The notes below the pieces were generated by a model. That model saw nothing but the letters and a program-made list of their open reading frames with translations, had not been told where the DNA came from and did no database searches. Below are positions 1 to 9,913 of a stretch of DNA of 43,859 nt, piece after piece (the stretch's first letter is position 1; the number at the start of each line of letters is the position of its first letter). A program made the position numbers and the translations under genes. Location: contig JAFUTC010000003.1 in the NCBI GenBank assembly GCA_017471505.1, positions 1 through 43,859 on the forward strand. Direction: 5' to 3'. The stretch comes from Alloprevotella sp. GTDB taxonomy: Bacteria; Bacteroidota; Bacteroidia; Bacteroidales; Bacteroidaceae.

Positions 1-209
1 AATTTGCCAATAATCAGCCGGTCACCTATGAAGTCGTAGAAATGAGTGACATGCTTCTCGAACTGGTCAGCACCATCCACATCATCGTAGTAGGTATAGT
101 CGCCGATGATGATACGCGGGTTCTTCACCACGTTCTTGATAAAGCAGAGGCTTGGAATCTTCGGATTCGGAAAAGCCTCATTGGGGTTGGGTCTATTATT
201 GATTTCCAT
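1..209 (-). CDS. Vat/CatB-type O-acetyltransferase, N-terminal part (partial)
   Basis: Reading the minus strand from an ATG at 209 gives about 69 residues that run off the window edge. They contain NPNEAFPNPKIPSLCFIKN, then NPRIIIGDYTYYDD and FIGDRLIIGK. This matches the N-terminus of hexapeptide-repeat xenobiotic acetyltransferases (Vat streptogramin and CatB chloramphenicol types), which use acetyl-CoA to acetylate small hydroxylated compounds in the cytoplasm. The catalytic His and most of the left-handed beta-helix lie outside the window, so resistance cannot be claimed; many Bacteroidales chromosomal members have unknown substrates. An in-frame stop lies five codons upstream of the ATG, which fixes the start. 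A possible small ORF ends 27 bp upstream. Confidence 0.8.
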   Translation of the reverse strand, partial: MEINNRPNPNEAFPNPKIPSLCFIKNVVKNPRIIIGDYTYYDDVDGADQFEKHVTHFYDFIGDRLIIGK

Positions 210-236
210 AAATTCCGATTTATCTCACCAGCCTAC

Positions 237-422
237 TCATTCCTTGCAATAATTCTCGCGATGGATATTAACGACCATTGGATCCTCCTGGGTCGACTCC
301 TCCTGGTACAATTCGACCAGTTCTTCAAAACCATGTTCCTGTTTGAATTCCAGTTCTTCGGGGAGGCTTGGCGAGTTCCAATACGGCAAAGGTACTGAAT
401 TAGTTGGAATGCCAAACTTCAT
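237..422 (-). CDS. possible small protein upstream of the acetyltransferase
   Basis: A 61-codon minus-strand ORF starts with ATG and has a protein-like composition: a proline-rich N-terminal third, then an acidic helix-like segment rich in Glu with few rare residues. It ends 27 bp before the acetyltransferase start and in the same direction, so the two could share a transcript. I recognise no family, signal peptide or membrane segment. It may be a real small protein or chance; the only support is composition and position. Confidence 0.3.
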   Translation of the reverse strand: MKFGIPTNSVPLPYWNSPSLPEELEFKQEHGFEELVELYQEESTQEDPMVVNIHRENYCKE

Positions 423-690
423 TTAAATCAATTTGAGCCAAACATTACCTGCCTGGCGACCACACGAATTCTAATACCAACTTGCACACAAATTGTAACA
501 TTGAGTAAACATTTTACAATATTAATCAAACATTTGTCCAAAATTTTTACGATTTTCTTTACCAAAAGACAATTTAAGGGTCGTAAAATTTTCGAAACAA
601 CTGAGACACACCCGAACTTTGCTATTGAATCATACAACCACACAAATAGTTATAAGAATCAGGTCATTCAACAACAGGTTAGTTCCAAAA

Positions 691-3600
691 ATGAGACGTA
701 ATTGGTTATTAATTTTATTATGTGCGATTCTTTCAGTTCCATTTAAAGGCTTCGCACAAAACGATGTCAGTTCCAAATTCTCGCCCTCCACTCTAATGTT
801 CCTTGATGAGCGCGACGGAAAGGTCGAACTCCCAAAGACACGCGAACGCAAATCGCTGGCAATTAGCACACCCGGATTTGGTGTCACTGCCGACAAGACC
901 GAAGAAGTGATCTTGCGTAGAAAAGTGGCTGAAGTAGCAAACGTGAACGGCACGAAGGTCGTATCTGCCTTCATAACAATTAGCGACGGAAACTTCAGCA
1001 CCTTAAAAAGTCTGGGTGTGGATATCCAAAACGAATTCAAGAATCTATGCACCGCAGCCATACCGGTGGACAAAATCGAGGCAATTGCGGCATTGGACAA
1101 TGTGGTAACCATTGAAGTAGCAGAAGTTTTAGAGCCATACACCGACCAGTCGAGGGTCAAGACCCGCACCTATGACGCCATTAATAATACCGCCGTGGCA
1201 CAAGCCCTTGGCATCACCAAAGGCTACACGGGAAAAGGAGTCATCCTTGGTGTGATTGATAGCGGTATTGACTTCCGCCATATTGCCTTCAAGGACATAA
1301 ACGGAAACAGCCGCATCGTGCGAGCCTACACCCTAAAGAATACAAGCGGTACGCTAAACACTTTCTCCACAAAGGCCACTATTGACACACTCACCTGGGA
1401 CCAAGGAGAAGGTAGTCACGGCACGCACACCAGTTCCACGGCTGGCGGTTCCAGCGTTATTATTGACGGCGCAAATGTTACCGTCACAGACGATCATGCG
1501 GCAGCAACATATGGTGGAATGGCACCCGAAGCCGACCTGGTGCTTTGTGGTCTGAGCGCACTTTACAATACAGCTATCGCCAATGCTATCAAAGCCATTT
1601 GCGACTATGCCGATGCGCAAGGAAAGCCTTGCGTCATCAGTCTGAGTCTTGGTTCTCAAAACGGACCGCACGATGGTAGCGGAGCTATTGCCAACATTAT
1701 TCAGCAATATGCCGGAGACAATCACATCATCGTCTACGCAGCCAGTAACGATGCCCAACGCGCAGACTATTTTGTTGAGGCAGGAACATCGGCCGGAGGT
1801 GGCATGTACGCCTCGGCTACGGCAACAAGTGCAAAGCCCTTTCTGGCAAACATACAGCACAGTTTTACGGACGCCACCGGTAATGTTCAGTTGGTTTACC
1901 CTACAATCTATGCCTGTGCACGAACGGCGAACGTGCCACTTTCCATGAAATTCACCGTGGTAAATACCAAGACCGGATCCGTGGTCTACTCGAGTAGCGC
2001 ATATTCACTTAATTCCACTACCACGACCAACACCACCTTGTCTATTACCAGCAATACCGGGTTGGGAAAATATTTCTACACAAGTTCCTCCTATGCCAAT
2101 TTGTACTCGTCTTCAGACGGCGGAAAGATTCGAATCATTGGAGGGCGCGAAGCCTACAGCAACAAATACTATTATGCCATCTACTGCCCGCTGATGGTAT
2201 CGCGCAGTTACGCCCTAAACGAGGAGACGAACGTATATGAAAGCAAATATGCGTTCTGCATATCCATCTATCCAACAGCCTCGGGCACTTCAACGACCAT
2301 CGATGCATGGGAAACGCAAGCATGTTGGTTCGGCAAAGACCTGACTCTTGCATCAAGCGCCAGCTATAACCTTGCAGAAGGTAGCGATGCCTGCTCTGTC
2401 AGCGACGATGCTTGCCATGCAGATGTCATATCTGTTGGTGCTTATATTTCTAAGAATTCCGTTCAAAGCTACAAGGGTGAGACAGTAGATGTAAGCGGTT
2501 CTTTCCCTGAAATTGGCAACCATGCCTATTTCTCCAGTTGGCAAGGACGCGGTAACGGTCCTCTTGGCACACCTCTGCCTACAATCAGTGCGCCAGGCGC
2601 AACCATCGTGGCTGCTGTCAATAAATACGCCACCGACTACATGAACGATGAGAACTACGACTATGGCAACGCTCGAGTAAACACCAGTACGACCTACCCC
2701 TACGGTAATATGGAAGGAACCAGTATGGCCACCCCGTGCGTAAGCGGTATTATTGCCTTATGGCTACAGGCCGCACTCGAAGCTGGTAAGACTTGCAACC
2801 CCGCTTATATTAAAGAAGTGCTGGCAGCCACACAAATCGAAGACGATTACACAAGGGGCGTTATCGGAGACGGTGCAAAAACCTTTGGTGAACACGGCAA
2901 AATTGATGCGCTCGCTGGTATTCAATATATATTAGGCACCACTGGCGGACCGACATTAACGGCCACGCCGGAATCTATTACATTCAAAGGCTATACAGGC
3001 CTGAGTTATGAGAAAACAATATCGATCAAAGGCGTCAGCCTAGAAGATGGTGTAACCATCACCCTGGACGACCCAGCCGGAATTTACAGCATTGACAAGA
3101 CAAGCCTCACCTTGTCGGAAGCGGAGGAAAGTGCCGACATCACCATAACCTATGCTCCCACAGATGCTGGAAACAGCACAGCCACATTGACGTTGTCAAG
3201 CACCAATGCCGACAATGCCGTCGTAAACCTGTCCGGCACCGCAGAATTGGCCACGCCCACGATAGAAGCCGCGCCTTTAGAATTGTCTTTCTCAACCAAT
3301 CTCAACGAAGGAAGCACAAAGACGTTCAAAGTGACAGGCCGTTTCCTCGAAAGCGATGTCATTGCCACGCTTACCGATGCCGACGGAGTGTTTGAAATAT
3401 CGGAAACCCGCTTGCATCAATCGGATGTGGAAGATGACGGCGTAGAGGTAACGGTCACATTCCTTGCTTCGACGGAAGGTGCCTATAGCGGAAGCATACG
3501 CCTCACGAGCAGCGGTGCCGAGAATGTGGTGGTCAATCTATCGGGTAACGCCACCGACGGAGGCAAGGCTACGGATAGTTATCTTAACCTCAACAAACAC

Positions 3601-4368
3601 GCATCCATAGATGACACAGAATGGGAATCCACGAATATCGACAAACTATACCTATACACGGAATATCCCGACGATGAGGTGGCTTGGCTTACCATGACAT
3701 CCTATGCGTCGGCTCTGAACATAACCGTAAACACGCAAGGTTGGATTGAACGCGACGGCACAACCGTCATCTCGGCTTCGTGGAGTGCTTCCGACATATT
3801 TTTAGGTAGCAGCAGCTATTTCTCTGGCACACAAACCAACCGAGCCAAAGGACGCTCTGCTACGACTGGTACGACAGACCAATCGTCCAGTTACTATATA
3901 ACCAACTGTACGGCGGTCAAAGTATTGGGTCGCAACACAAGTGGAGCTAATTCGACCTATCCAGCATACATCCGTGTCTATGAATGTTCGAAAAATCTCG
4001 ACGGAACCTTGTCGGCGAAACCAGTTGTTGAACCAATCTTCAATTTCCGACAAACCTTTGCCGTGGCAACTACCCCTGCCGCATCTGACCAAAACGGTAC
4101 GGCCAATGCTAACTTCACCCTTTCCGTGGACGGACTGGACAAGGAAAAGATTTACAAGGTAGTCATCGGTTCCGCACGAAGTGCCTTCTATGAAGTCGGT
4201 TTCCAGATGCCGCTCAGTCCGGTTACCGGAATTGATGAGATATCAACCGACCCGAAAAATGATTCGGAAGCATGGTTCACACTGAAAGGTCAGCGCCTAC
4301 AAGGAACCCCCACCCAACAGGGACTATATGTGCATAACGGAAGAGTGATCCTCGTGGCAAAACCATAG
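691..4368 (+). CDS. secreted S8 (subtilisin-like) serine protease, multidomain
   Basis: This is a 1225-residue exported protease. I place the start at 691 because MRRNWLLILLCAIL...FAQ is a good signal peptide; the ORF could extend to 619 but the extra residues are not signal-like. The catalytic triad is visible: Asp190 in GVIDSG, His243 in SHGTHT and Ser678 in GTSMATP. The roughly 430 residues between His and Ser are far longer than in a minimal subtilisin and indicate an inserted jelly-roll-like domain, known in Bacteroidetes subtilases. Two similar beta-sandwich repeats follow (about residues 755-845 and 850-935), then a Thr/Ser-rich region. The last 30 residues (TLKGQRLQGTPTQQGLYV..., ending in a short basic strand) resemble a T9SS-type sorting tail, suggesting surface display or secretion. 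A strong terminator follows the gene. Confidence 0.9.
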   Translation: MRRNWLLILLCAILSVPFKGFAQNDVSSKFSPSTLMFLDERDGKVELPKTRERKSLAISTPGFGVTADKTEEVILRRKVAEVANVNGTKVVSAFITISDGNFSTLKSLGVDIQNEFKNLCTAAIPVDKIEAIAALDNVVTIEVAEVLEPYTDQSRVKTRTYDAINNTAVAQALGITKGYTGKGVILGVIDSGIDFRHIAFKDINGNSRIVRAYTLKNTSGTLNTFSTKATIDTLTWDQGEGSHGTHTSSTAGGSSVIIDGANVTVTDDHAAATYGGMAPEADLVLCGLSALYNTAIANAIKAICDYADAQGKPCVISLSLGSQNGPHDGSGAIANIIQQYAGDNHIIVYAASNDAQRADYFVEAGTSAGGGMYASATATSAKPFLANIQHSFTDATGNVQLVYPTIYACARTANVPLSMKFTVVNTKTGSVVYSSSAYSLNSTTTTNTTLSITSNTGLGKYFYTSSSYANLYSSSDGGKIRIIGGREAYSNKYYYAIYCPLMVSRSYALNEETNVYESKYAFCISIYPTASGTSTTIDAWETQACWFGKDLTLASSASYNLAEGSDACSVSDDACHADVISVGAYISKNSVQSYKGETVDVSGSFPEIGNHAYFSSWQGRGNGPLGTPLPTISAPGATIVAAVNKYATDYMNDENYDYGNARVNTSTTYPYGNMEGTSMATPCVSGIIALWLQAALEAGKTCNPAYIKEVLAATQIEDDYTRGVIGDGAKTFGEHGKIDALAGIQYILGTTGGPTLTATPESITFKGYTGLSYEKTISIKGVSLEDGVTITLDDPAGIYSIDKTSLTLSEAEESADITITYAPTDAGNSTATLTLSSTNADNAVVNLSGTAELATPTIEAAPLELSFSTNLNEGSTKTFKVTGRFLESDVIATLTDADGVFEISETRLHQSDVEDDGVEVTVTFLASTEGAYSGSIRLTSSGAENVVVNLSGNATDGGKATDSYLNLNKHASIDDTEWESTNIDKLYLYTEYPDDEVAWLTMTSYASALNITVNTQGWIERDGTTVISASWSASDIFLGSSSYFSGTQTNRAKGRSATTGTTDQSSSYYITNCTAVKVLGRNTSGANSTYPAYIRVYECSKNLDGTLSAKPVVEPIFNFRQTFAVATTPAASDQNGTANANFTLSVDGLDKEKIYKVVIGSARSAFYEVGFQMPLSPVTGIDEISTDPKNDSEAWFTLKGQRLQGTPTQQGLYVHNGRVILVAKP

Positions 4369-4397
4369 CACATTATCATCATAACAATTTCGCAGCA

Positions 4398-4430
4398 GAA
4401 AGGACGCTTCTTCGTGAGCGTCCTTTCCTT
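4398..4430 (+). terminator. rho-independent terminator after the subtilase
   Basis: A perfect 11-bp stem (GAAAGGACGCT at 4398-4408 with its complement at 4416-4426) closes a 7-nt loop. It lies 30 bp after the protease stop and a short T-rich tail follows. Confidence 0.8.
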
Positions 4431-4523
4431 ATAAGGTGTACACATCCTTTTGTAATTAATATTGTTTTGATACATATCGCGCAAAAAATCTTTTAAATAG
4501 ATTTCATATCCAACTATTATTTC

Positions 4524-4531
4524 TAATTTTG
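4524..4531 (+). promoter_or_regulatory. -7 box (TAATTTTG) upstream of glnN
   Basis: TAATTTTG fits the Bacteroidetes sigma-ABfr -7 consensus TAnnTTTG. No TTTG -33 box stands at the expected distance. The predicted leader to the glnN ATG would be about 115 nt, long enough for regulation, but I see no clear structured element in it. Confidence 0.45.
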
Positions 4532-4652
4532 TCAAGCATGAAACAAATGATGTAAATATGGTCTGCGCGTTCTCGTGTGCACGAGTGGTTCGCAGTCCTT
4601 TTTTATTTACCTCCATCTGCATCGCTTCTACACCAAATACAATATCAAGGTT

Positions 4653-6842
4653 ATGTCTAACATTAGATTTCGTGCCGTTGAAACTGCCGCACACAAAAAG
4701 GCACTACACGTCGCCACCCCCGCAAGTCATCCTTCAGACTATTTTGCCTGCAAAGTTTTTAATCGGCAAAAGATGCAGCAATATCTTCCCGACGAAGTAT
4801 TCAAAAAAATGGTCAGCGTCATTGACAACGGTGCACAGTTGGACCGCACCATTGCCGACGCCGTAGCTTCAGGCATGAAACAATGGGCCTTGGAACTTGG
4901 TGCCACCCACTACACTCATTGGTTCCAACCTCTAAACGAAGGCACCGCCGAAAAACACGACGCATTCATTGAATTTGACGGCAACGGCGGCGTCATAGAA
5001 GAGTTCAGTGGAAAACTTCTCATCCAGCAAGAACCCGATGCCAGTTCGTTTCCTTCGGGCGGCATACGCAACACGTTCGAAGCACGCGGCTATTCGGCAT
5101 GGGACCCCACATCTCCCGTTTTTATCATTGACGACACACTTTGTATTCCTACGATTTTCATTTCATACACAGGTGAGTCGCTCGACTACAAGGCTCCGCT
5201 ACTTAAATCACTGCATGCGCTTGACCTGGCGGCTACTAGTGTGTGCCGCTTGTTCGATAGCAAAGTAACGAAGGTTACATGCAACCTGGGCTGGGAACAA
5301 GAGTACTTCCTTGTAGACGAAGACCTCTATTTTGCTCGCCCGGATTTACTTCTGACTGGCCGTACGCTGATGGGACACGATTCGGCTAAAAACCAGCAAA
5401 TGGACGACCATTATTTCGGTATCATTCCCGAACGCGTCAAGGCCTTTATGAAAGACCTCGAAATACATGCCCTCGAACTTGGCATCCCATGCAAGACACA
5501 CCACAACGAGGTTGCCCCCAACCAGTTTGAACTTGCTCCCATCTTCGAAGACACCAACCTGGCGGTCGACCATAACATGTTGCTCATGTCACTCATGAAA
5601 CGCGTAGCCAAAACCCACGGTTTCCGCGTACTTCTCCACGAGAAACCTTTCGACGGCATAAACGGGTCAGGCAAACACAACAACTGGAGTTTGTCGACGA
5701 ATACGGGAACGCTCCTGCATAGCCCAGGAAAATCAAACAAAGAAAACTTGCGCTTTGTCGTTTTCATAGTGGAAACGCTTATGGCTGTCTATCGTCACAA
5801 CGGCTTGCTGAAGGCCAGTGTGATGAGTGCTACTAACGCACGCCGATTAGGTGGTCACGAAGCCCCGCCCGCCATCATTTCGAGTTTCCTCGGCAAGCAA
5901 TTATCTACGCTACTCGACCAGATTGAAACCACCAACAGCGATGATGCTTTCCTTGTCAAGGCTAAACGTGTTCGGAAAATAGACATCCCGGAAATTCCCG
6001 AACTCCTGATTGACAACACCGACCGCAACCGTACCTCTCCCTTTGCCTTTACAGGAAACCGGTTTGAGTTCCGTGCCGTAGGTTCTGAGGCAAACTGTGC
6101 CTCGGCTATGATTGCGCTCAACACAGCCGTTGCCGAAGCCCTGTCAAACTTTAAGAAACGCGTCGACGACCTTGTTGCCAATGGAACACAGCCGATGAAT
6201 GCTGTCATCCAAATAGTTCGCGACGACATTAAGACTTGCAAACCCATCCGATTCGAGGGCAACGGCTATACGCAAGAATGGGTAAAAGAAGCCAAACAAC
6301 GCGGCCTCGACACCCAAACATCTTGTCCAGAGATATTCAAGCATTATCTCACGCCGCAAAGCGTTGCGTTGTTTGAAGGAATGGGCGTGATGAACCGAAA
6401 AGAACTTGCCGCCCGAAACGAAGTAAAGTGGGAAACTTACACCAAACGCGTACAGATTGAAGCGCGAGTGATGGGCGACCTCTCTCTTAATCATATCATT
6501 CCCGTTGCCACGCAGTATCAGAGCGCGCTACTGAGCAATGTGCAGAAAATGCAAAGTATCTTCTCCGTTGAAAAAGCAAAGCAACTCAACGAACGCAACC
6601 TGCTACTCATTGAGGAAATTGCCGAGCGCACCTCACTTATTGAACGAGGCGTGGAAGAACTGGTCGCCGCCCGAAAAGTAGCCAACAAAATAGACAGCGA
6701 ATACGAAAAGGCACGAGCCTATAACCAGACGGTCGTACCCAAGATGGATGAAATCCGCAAGCAAATAGACAAACTCGAACTTATCGTAGACGACTCCAGT
6801 TGGCCACTACCGAAGTACCGCGAACTACTGTTCATAAAATAA
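4653..6842 (+). CDS. glnN: glutamine synthetase type III
   Basis: This 729-residue cytoplasmic enzyme makes glutamine from glutamate, ammonia and ATP. It is the large GSIII class typical of Bacteroidales and cyanobacteria, not the 450-residue GSI. The start at MSNIRFRAVE matches family members; the ORF is open to 4575 but that extension is not conserved in style. Diagnostic stretches include THYTHWFQPL with TAEKHD near residue 100, HHNEVAPNQFELAP with FEDTNLAVDHN near 290, and HEKPFDGINGSGKHNNWS near 330 (ATP/metal site). The C-terminal 150 residues are a long helical region, normal for GSIII. It is a single-gene unit with its own promoter motif, and a bidirectional terminator separates it from the convergent ATPase. 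Confidence 0.96.
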   Translation: MSNIRFRAVETAAHKKALHVATPASHPSDYFACKVFNRQKMQQYLPDEVFKKMVSVIDNGAQLDRTIADAVASGMKQWALELGATHYTHWFQPLNEGTAEKHDAFIEFDGNGGVIEEFSGKLLIQQEPDASSFPSGGIRNTFEARGYSAWDPTSPVFIIDDTLCIPTIFISYTGESLDYKAPLLKSLHALDLAATSVCRLFDSKVTKVTCNLGWEQEYFLVDEDLYFARPDLLLTGRTLMGHDSAKNQQMDDHYFGIIPERVKAFMKDLEIHALELGIPCKTHHNEVAPNQFELAPIFEDTNLAVDHNMLLMSLMKRVAKTHGFRVLLHEKPFDGINGSGKHNNWSLSTNTGTLLHSPGKSNKENLRFVVFIVETLMAVYRHNGLLKASVMSATNARRLGGHEAPPAIISSFLGKQLSTLLDQIETTNSDDAFLVKAKRVRKIDIPEIPELLIDNTDRNRTSPFAFTGNRFEFRAVGSEANCASAMIALNTAVAEALSNFKKRVDDLVANGTQPMNAVIQIVRDDIKTCKPIRFEGNGYTQEWVKEAKQRGLDTQTSCPEIFKHYLTPQSVALFEGMGVMNRKELAARNEVKWETYTKRVQIEARVMGDLSLNHIIPVATQYQSALLSNVQKMQSIFSVEKAKQLNERNLLLIEEIAERTSLIERGVEELVAARKVANKIDSEYEKARAYNQTVVPKMDEIRKQIDKLELIVDDSSWPLPKYRELLFIK

Positions 6843-6888
6843 GCGGACACATCGAACGTATCGAGAACCTCGTCTTATCTATTCAACC

Positions 6889-6926
6889 AAAAATTCCCCA
6901 GAGAGATACTCATGGGGGATTTTTTT
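6889..6926. terminator. bidirectional terminator between glnN and the Ca2+ ATPase
   Basis: The arms AAAAATTCCCC (6889-6899) and GGGGATTTTTT (from 6915) pair with a single T-T mismatch around a 15-nt loop. An A-tract lies on one side and a T-tract on the other, so the hairpin can terminate both convergent transcripts. Confidence 0.75.
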
Positions 6927-6954
6927 AACAGTATATGCAGCCACGCTTCTGCCG

Positions 6955-9729
6955 TTACTTGCCGGCACGCATCTCAACTGTTTCTCGAGAAAGGAACAGG
7001 CTGTGCAAACCTCGCATAGTCTCACCCACCCAAAGCACAAGACTGGTAAGCAGGACTATCGTCACCCAATCGGTTAGGGCAAGCGGAACCACCGAGAATA
7101 AAGAACCGCCAAAATTCACAATAATAACCTGTCCAACAAAGATGATGACACCAATCAGCCACAGCCCCTTGCAATGGCGCAGCCTAAGTGCAGACTGATG
7201 CGACATAAATGCACGCGCATTGAAAAGATTCCAAAATTGCAGCATGACAAATAACGTGAAGAAAAGACTCAACTCATAGGGAGAAAGTCCATTATAGATG
7301 CCCAGTGTCGGACATAGTAAATCACCCATGGAGCAAATGTCTGCGTGGTGCATGATATAAAGCACACCCAAAAGCAACAGGGTGAATACGATTCCCACCG
7401 ACAAAATAAACGTCCACATCGGAGAAGTAATGATAAACGCACGACTGTCACGTGGCAAATCGGACATCACTGTTCTTGAAGGGGGTAACGAGGCCAAGGC
7501 AACAGCCGCAAACGTGTCCATGATTAGGTTTACCCACAGCATCTGCGTGACCGTAAGTGGCGACTCTGTTCCCGTGAATGCTCCCATAAGCACTACCAGA
7601 CATGCCACCACATTGACCGTCAGTTGGAATAGTAAGAAACGCTGTATATTACGATAGAGAGAACGGCCCCATAGCACGGCGCGGCCAATCGATGCAAAAG
7701 AATCGTCAAGAATAGTGATGTCGCTTGCTTCCTTTGCCACACTGGTTCCCGAGCCCATCGAGAGTCCCACTTGGGCCAACTTGAGGGCCGGGGCGTCATT
7801 GGTTCCGTCGCCCGTGACTGCTACAACCTCGCTCTTCTGCTGTAAAAGACGGACAAGGCGCTGTTTATCGAGCGGTTTGGCACGGGCAACAACCACGATG
7901 TCTGACAATCTGCTCAATAAATCCTCATCCGACATTGTTTCCATTTCGGCACCTGTCAACAATTGGTTCTCATCGCTTGCGTCGTCCTTCCACACCCCCA
8001 CTTGGCGGGCCACTTCTTTCGCCGTGTCCTTATTGTCACCAGTGACGATTATCACACGAATACCGGCATTCAAACACTCCGCCACTGCTTCCGGTACTTC
8101 CTGCCGAACAGAATCTTCAATACCTACGCATCCCAAGAACACCAATTGCGAAGTCTGCACCTCGCCATTAACTATCGGCGACTCGTTGTCCGCAAGTGTC
8201 TTAAACGCAAAGCCAAGAGTGCGTTTTGCTTGTTTTTGATAATCCAATAAAGTAGCCACTACCTTGTCCGGGTTCTCCTCATTTGCCAGATTATCGCACA
8301 TGCCCAGCAGAATTTCGGGGGCTCCTTTAATATATAGGTAGCGCATCCCCGATTCGTGGCGAACAACTACGGCCGAGTATTTATTCTCCGGCGAGAAGAT
8401 TAGTTCCTCTTCCACCTGGACGGACTGCTTTCTGCCATCATACTCAACCCCCATATCATGTAGCCAAAGCAATAGCGCTCCCTCTGTAGGACTACCCACC
8501 ACTTGCAGACGACCTTTCGAGTCGTCAAGGGCCGAAGCATTATTCACGGCAATGCTTTCTTCCACGATTTGCCTCCACCCTTCCTCGGGGACGCCATCCG
8601 TTTGTGGCACAAAGAAACGACTGTCGGTCACACGCATCTGATTCTGGGTCAGCGTGCCAGTCTTATCGGTACAAATCACCGTCGTGGCACCCATAGTCTC
8701 ACAAGCATGGAGTTTTCGCACCAGATTGTTGGAGCGAAACATCTTACGCATACTAAACGCAAGACTCATCGTCACCGCCATCGGCAATCCTTCAGGAACA
8801 GACACCACAATAAGCGTCACGGCTATCATCACGGTAAGCAGTAGGTAGTCAAACAATGCAGTCCACTCCCAACTGCCGCCTTCTAAAGTCCACATCATCA
8901 GTCTGCCGACAACAACAAGAAGTGCAATGCCATAACTCCAATAGGTGATATAGCGACTCAATCGGTCGAGTTGGTTAGCCAAGGGTGTTTTTTCTGTACC
9001 ATTGATTTGCGCGGCCACAAAAACGTGTCCCTGTTCCGTGGCATCACCCACGGCATAGACACGAGCTACCCCTTGGCCGGCAACCACCTTTGTCCCACGC
9101 ATCACACAGTCGGACGGAAAGACCGTATCCGTCGTCGCCCCTGCCACATCAATCGTCTTATGGCACACGGGCTCACCTGTCAACGACGACTCATCGACTT
9201 CCAAACTATTCGACGCCAGTAAGCGAGCATCGGCAGCCACCTCACACCCCAAGTTCAAAACCAACACATCGCCAACAACGACGTCTCGGCGGGCCACACT
9301 TGTCATGCCGCCATTTCGTACTACCGTCACCTGTTCGTCATCGTCCACATGGCGCAATAGTTGGAACTCTTGATTGGCACGATATTCAAAATAAAATGCC
9401 ACACAAGTCGCAAGGAGAATAGCAATAAGAATGCCTATCGGTTCAAGAAACACATCAAAATTCCGAGTAGCCACACCCAACCATCCAAAATACTCACTGG
9501 CAGCAATGATAATAGAAAGTATCGCGGCAATCTCAAGAATGAAAATCAGCGACTCCCCATCGGAGCCTCCTTTTATACAATGGCCAAATGGACCTAAAAA
9601 TCTTTCTAAAAAAACTTTCCAGGTGGCTCTCGGCTTTATGGGGGTCAGCACGTTCGTACCATGCTGCTGACGACTTTGTCGAACCTCCTCATCGGAAAGT
9701 CCTTGGTATTTTCTTGCAAAATCTGACAT
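6955..9729 (-). CDS. calcium-transporting P-type ATPase, PMCA-like (type IIB)
   Basis: This 924-residue inner-membrane ion pump couples ATP hydrolysis to cation export, most likely Ca2+. The phosphorylated Asp355 is in CTDKTGTLTQNQ, the actuator loop reads SSLTGEPV, and the hinge reads TGDGTNDAPALK. The M4 ion-site motif VPEGLPMAV and the M6 motif VNLIMDTFAAVALASLPP are those of PMCA-type pumps rather than SERCA or Na/K pumps. The N-terminal cation-ATPase domain begins FARKYQGLSDEEV. I chose MSDFARK at 9729 over the upstream in-frame ATG at 9759 because the former matches family N-termini and a -7 box lies at 9735-9742. It is transcribed convergently with glnN and divergently from the DUF3737 gene. 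Confidence 0.93.
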   Translation of the reverse strand: MSDFARKYQGLSDEEVRQSRQQHGTNVLTPIKPRATWKVFLERFLGPFGHCIKGGSDGESLIFILEIAAILSIIIAASEYFGWLGVATRNFDVFLEPIGILIAILLATCVAFYFEYRANQEFQLLRHVDDDEQVTVVRNGGMTSVARRDVVVGDVLVLNLGCEVAADARLLASNSLEVDESSLTGEPVCHKTIDVAGATTDTVFPSDCVMRGTKVVAGQGVARVYAVGDATEQGHVFVAAQINGTEKTPLANQLDRLSRYITYWSYGIALLVVVGRLMMWTLEGGSWEWTALFDYLLLTVMIAVTLIVVSVPEGLPMAVTMSLAFSMRKMFRSNNLVRKLHACETMGATTVICTDKTGTLTQNQMRVTDSRFFVPQTDGVPEEGWRQIVEESIAVNNASALDDSKGRLQVVGSPTEGALLLWLHDMGVEYDGRKQSVQVEEELIFSPENKYSAVVVRHESGMRYLYIKGAPEILLGMCDNLANEENPDKVVATLLDYQKQAKRTLGFAFKTLADNESPIVNGEVQTSQLVFLGCVGIEDSVRQEVPEAVAECLNAGIRVIIVTGDNKDTAKEVARQVGVWKDDASDENQLLTGAEMETMSDEDLLSRLSDIVVVARAKPLDKQRLVRLLQQKSEVVAVTGDGTNDAPALKLAQVGLSMGSGTSVAKEASDITILDDSFASIGRAVLWGRSLYRNIQRFLLFQLTVNVVACLVVLMGAFTGTESPLTVTQMLWVNLIMDTFAAVALASLPPSRTVMSDLPRDSRAFIITSPMWTFILSVGIVFTLLLLGVLYIMHHADICSMGDLLCPTLGIYNGLSPYELSLFFTLFVMLQFWNLFNARAFMSHQSALRLRHCKGLWLIGVIIFVGQVIIVNFGGSLFSVVPLALTDWVTIVLLTSLVLWVGETMRGLHSLFLSRETVEMRAGK

Positions 9730-9734
9730 CGTTA

Positions 9735-9742
9735 CAAAGATA
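9735..9742 (-). promoter_or_regulatory. -7 box (TATCTTTG) immediately upstream of the Ca2+ ATPase
   Basis: On the minus strand TATCTTTG matches TAnnTTTG and ends 5 nt before the preferred ATG at 9729. If used, the mRNA would be leaderless or nearly so. The nearest upstream TTTG is 14 nt away, shorter than the usual 19-20, so support is moderate. Confidence 0.4.
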
Positions 9743-9840
9743 ATACGAGTTGACAGCAAAAGTGCAGACTATAAATGCTAAAATTCTATAATAATACACG
9801 ATGCTAATGCTTTCTATACCAAAAGACAACTTGAATTGAC

Positions 9841-9848
9841 TAAATTTG
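9841..9848 (+). promoter_or_regulatory. -7 box (TAAATTTG) upstream of the DUF3737 gene
   Basis: TAAATTTG matches the Bacteroidetes -7 consensus, 65 bp before the ATG at 9914, in the divergent intergenic region. No clean -33 TTTG is present at the expected spacing. Confidence 0.45.
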
Positions 9849-9913
9849 CACCACATTACTCACACGACCTGATTCTAACAACCAATTTTAGGTTGTAATA
9901 AAGCATACGGTAT

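Noticed and set aside
1-209. Antibiotic-resistance gene call (streptogramin or chloramphenicol)
   Set aside because: Only the N-terminal third is visible and housekeeping homologs with unknown substrates are common, so a resistance claim is not supported.
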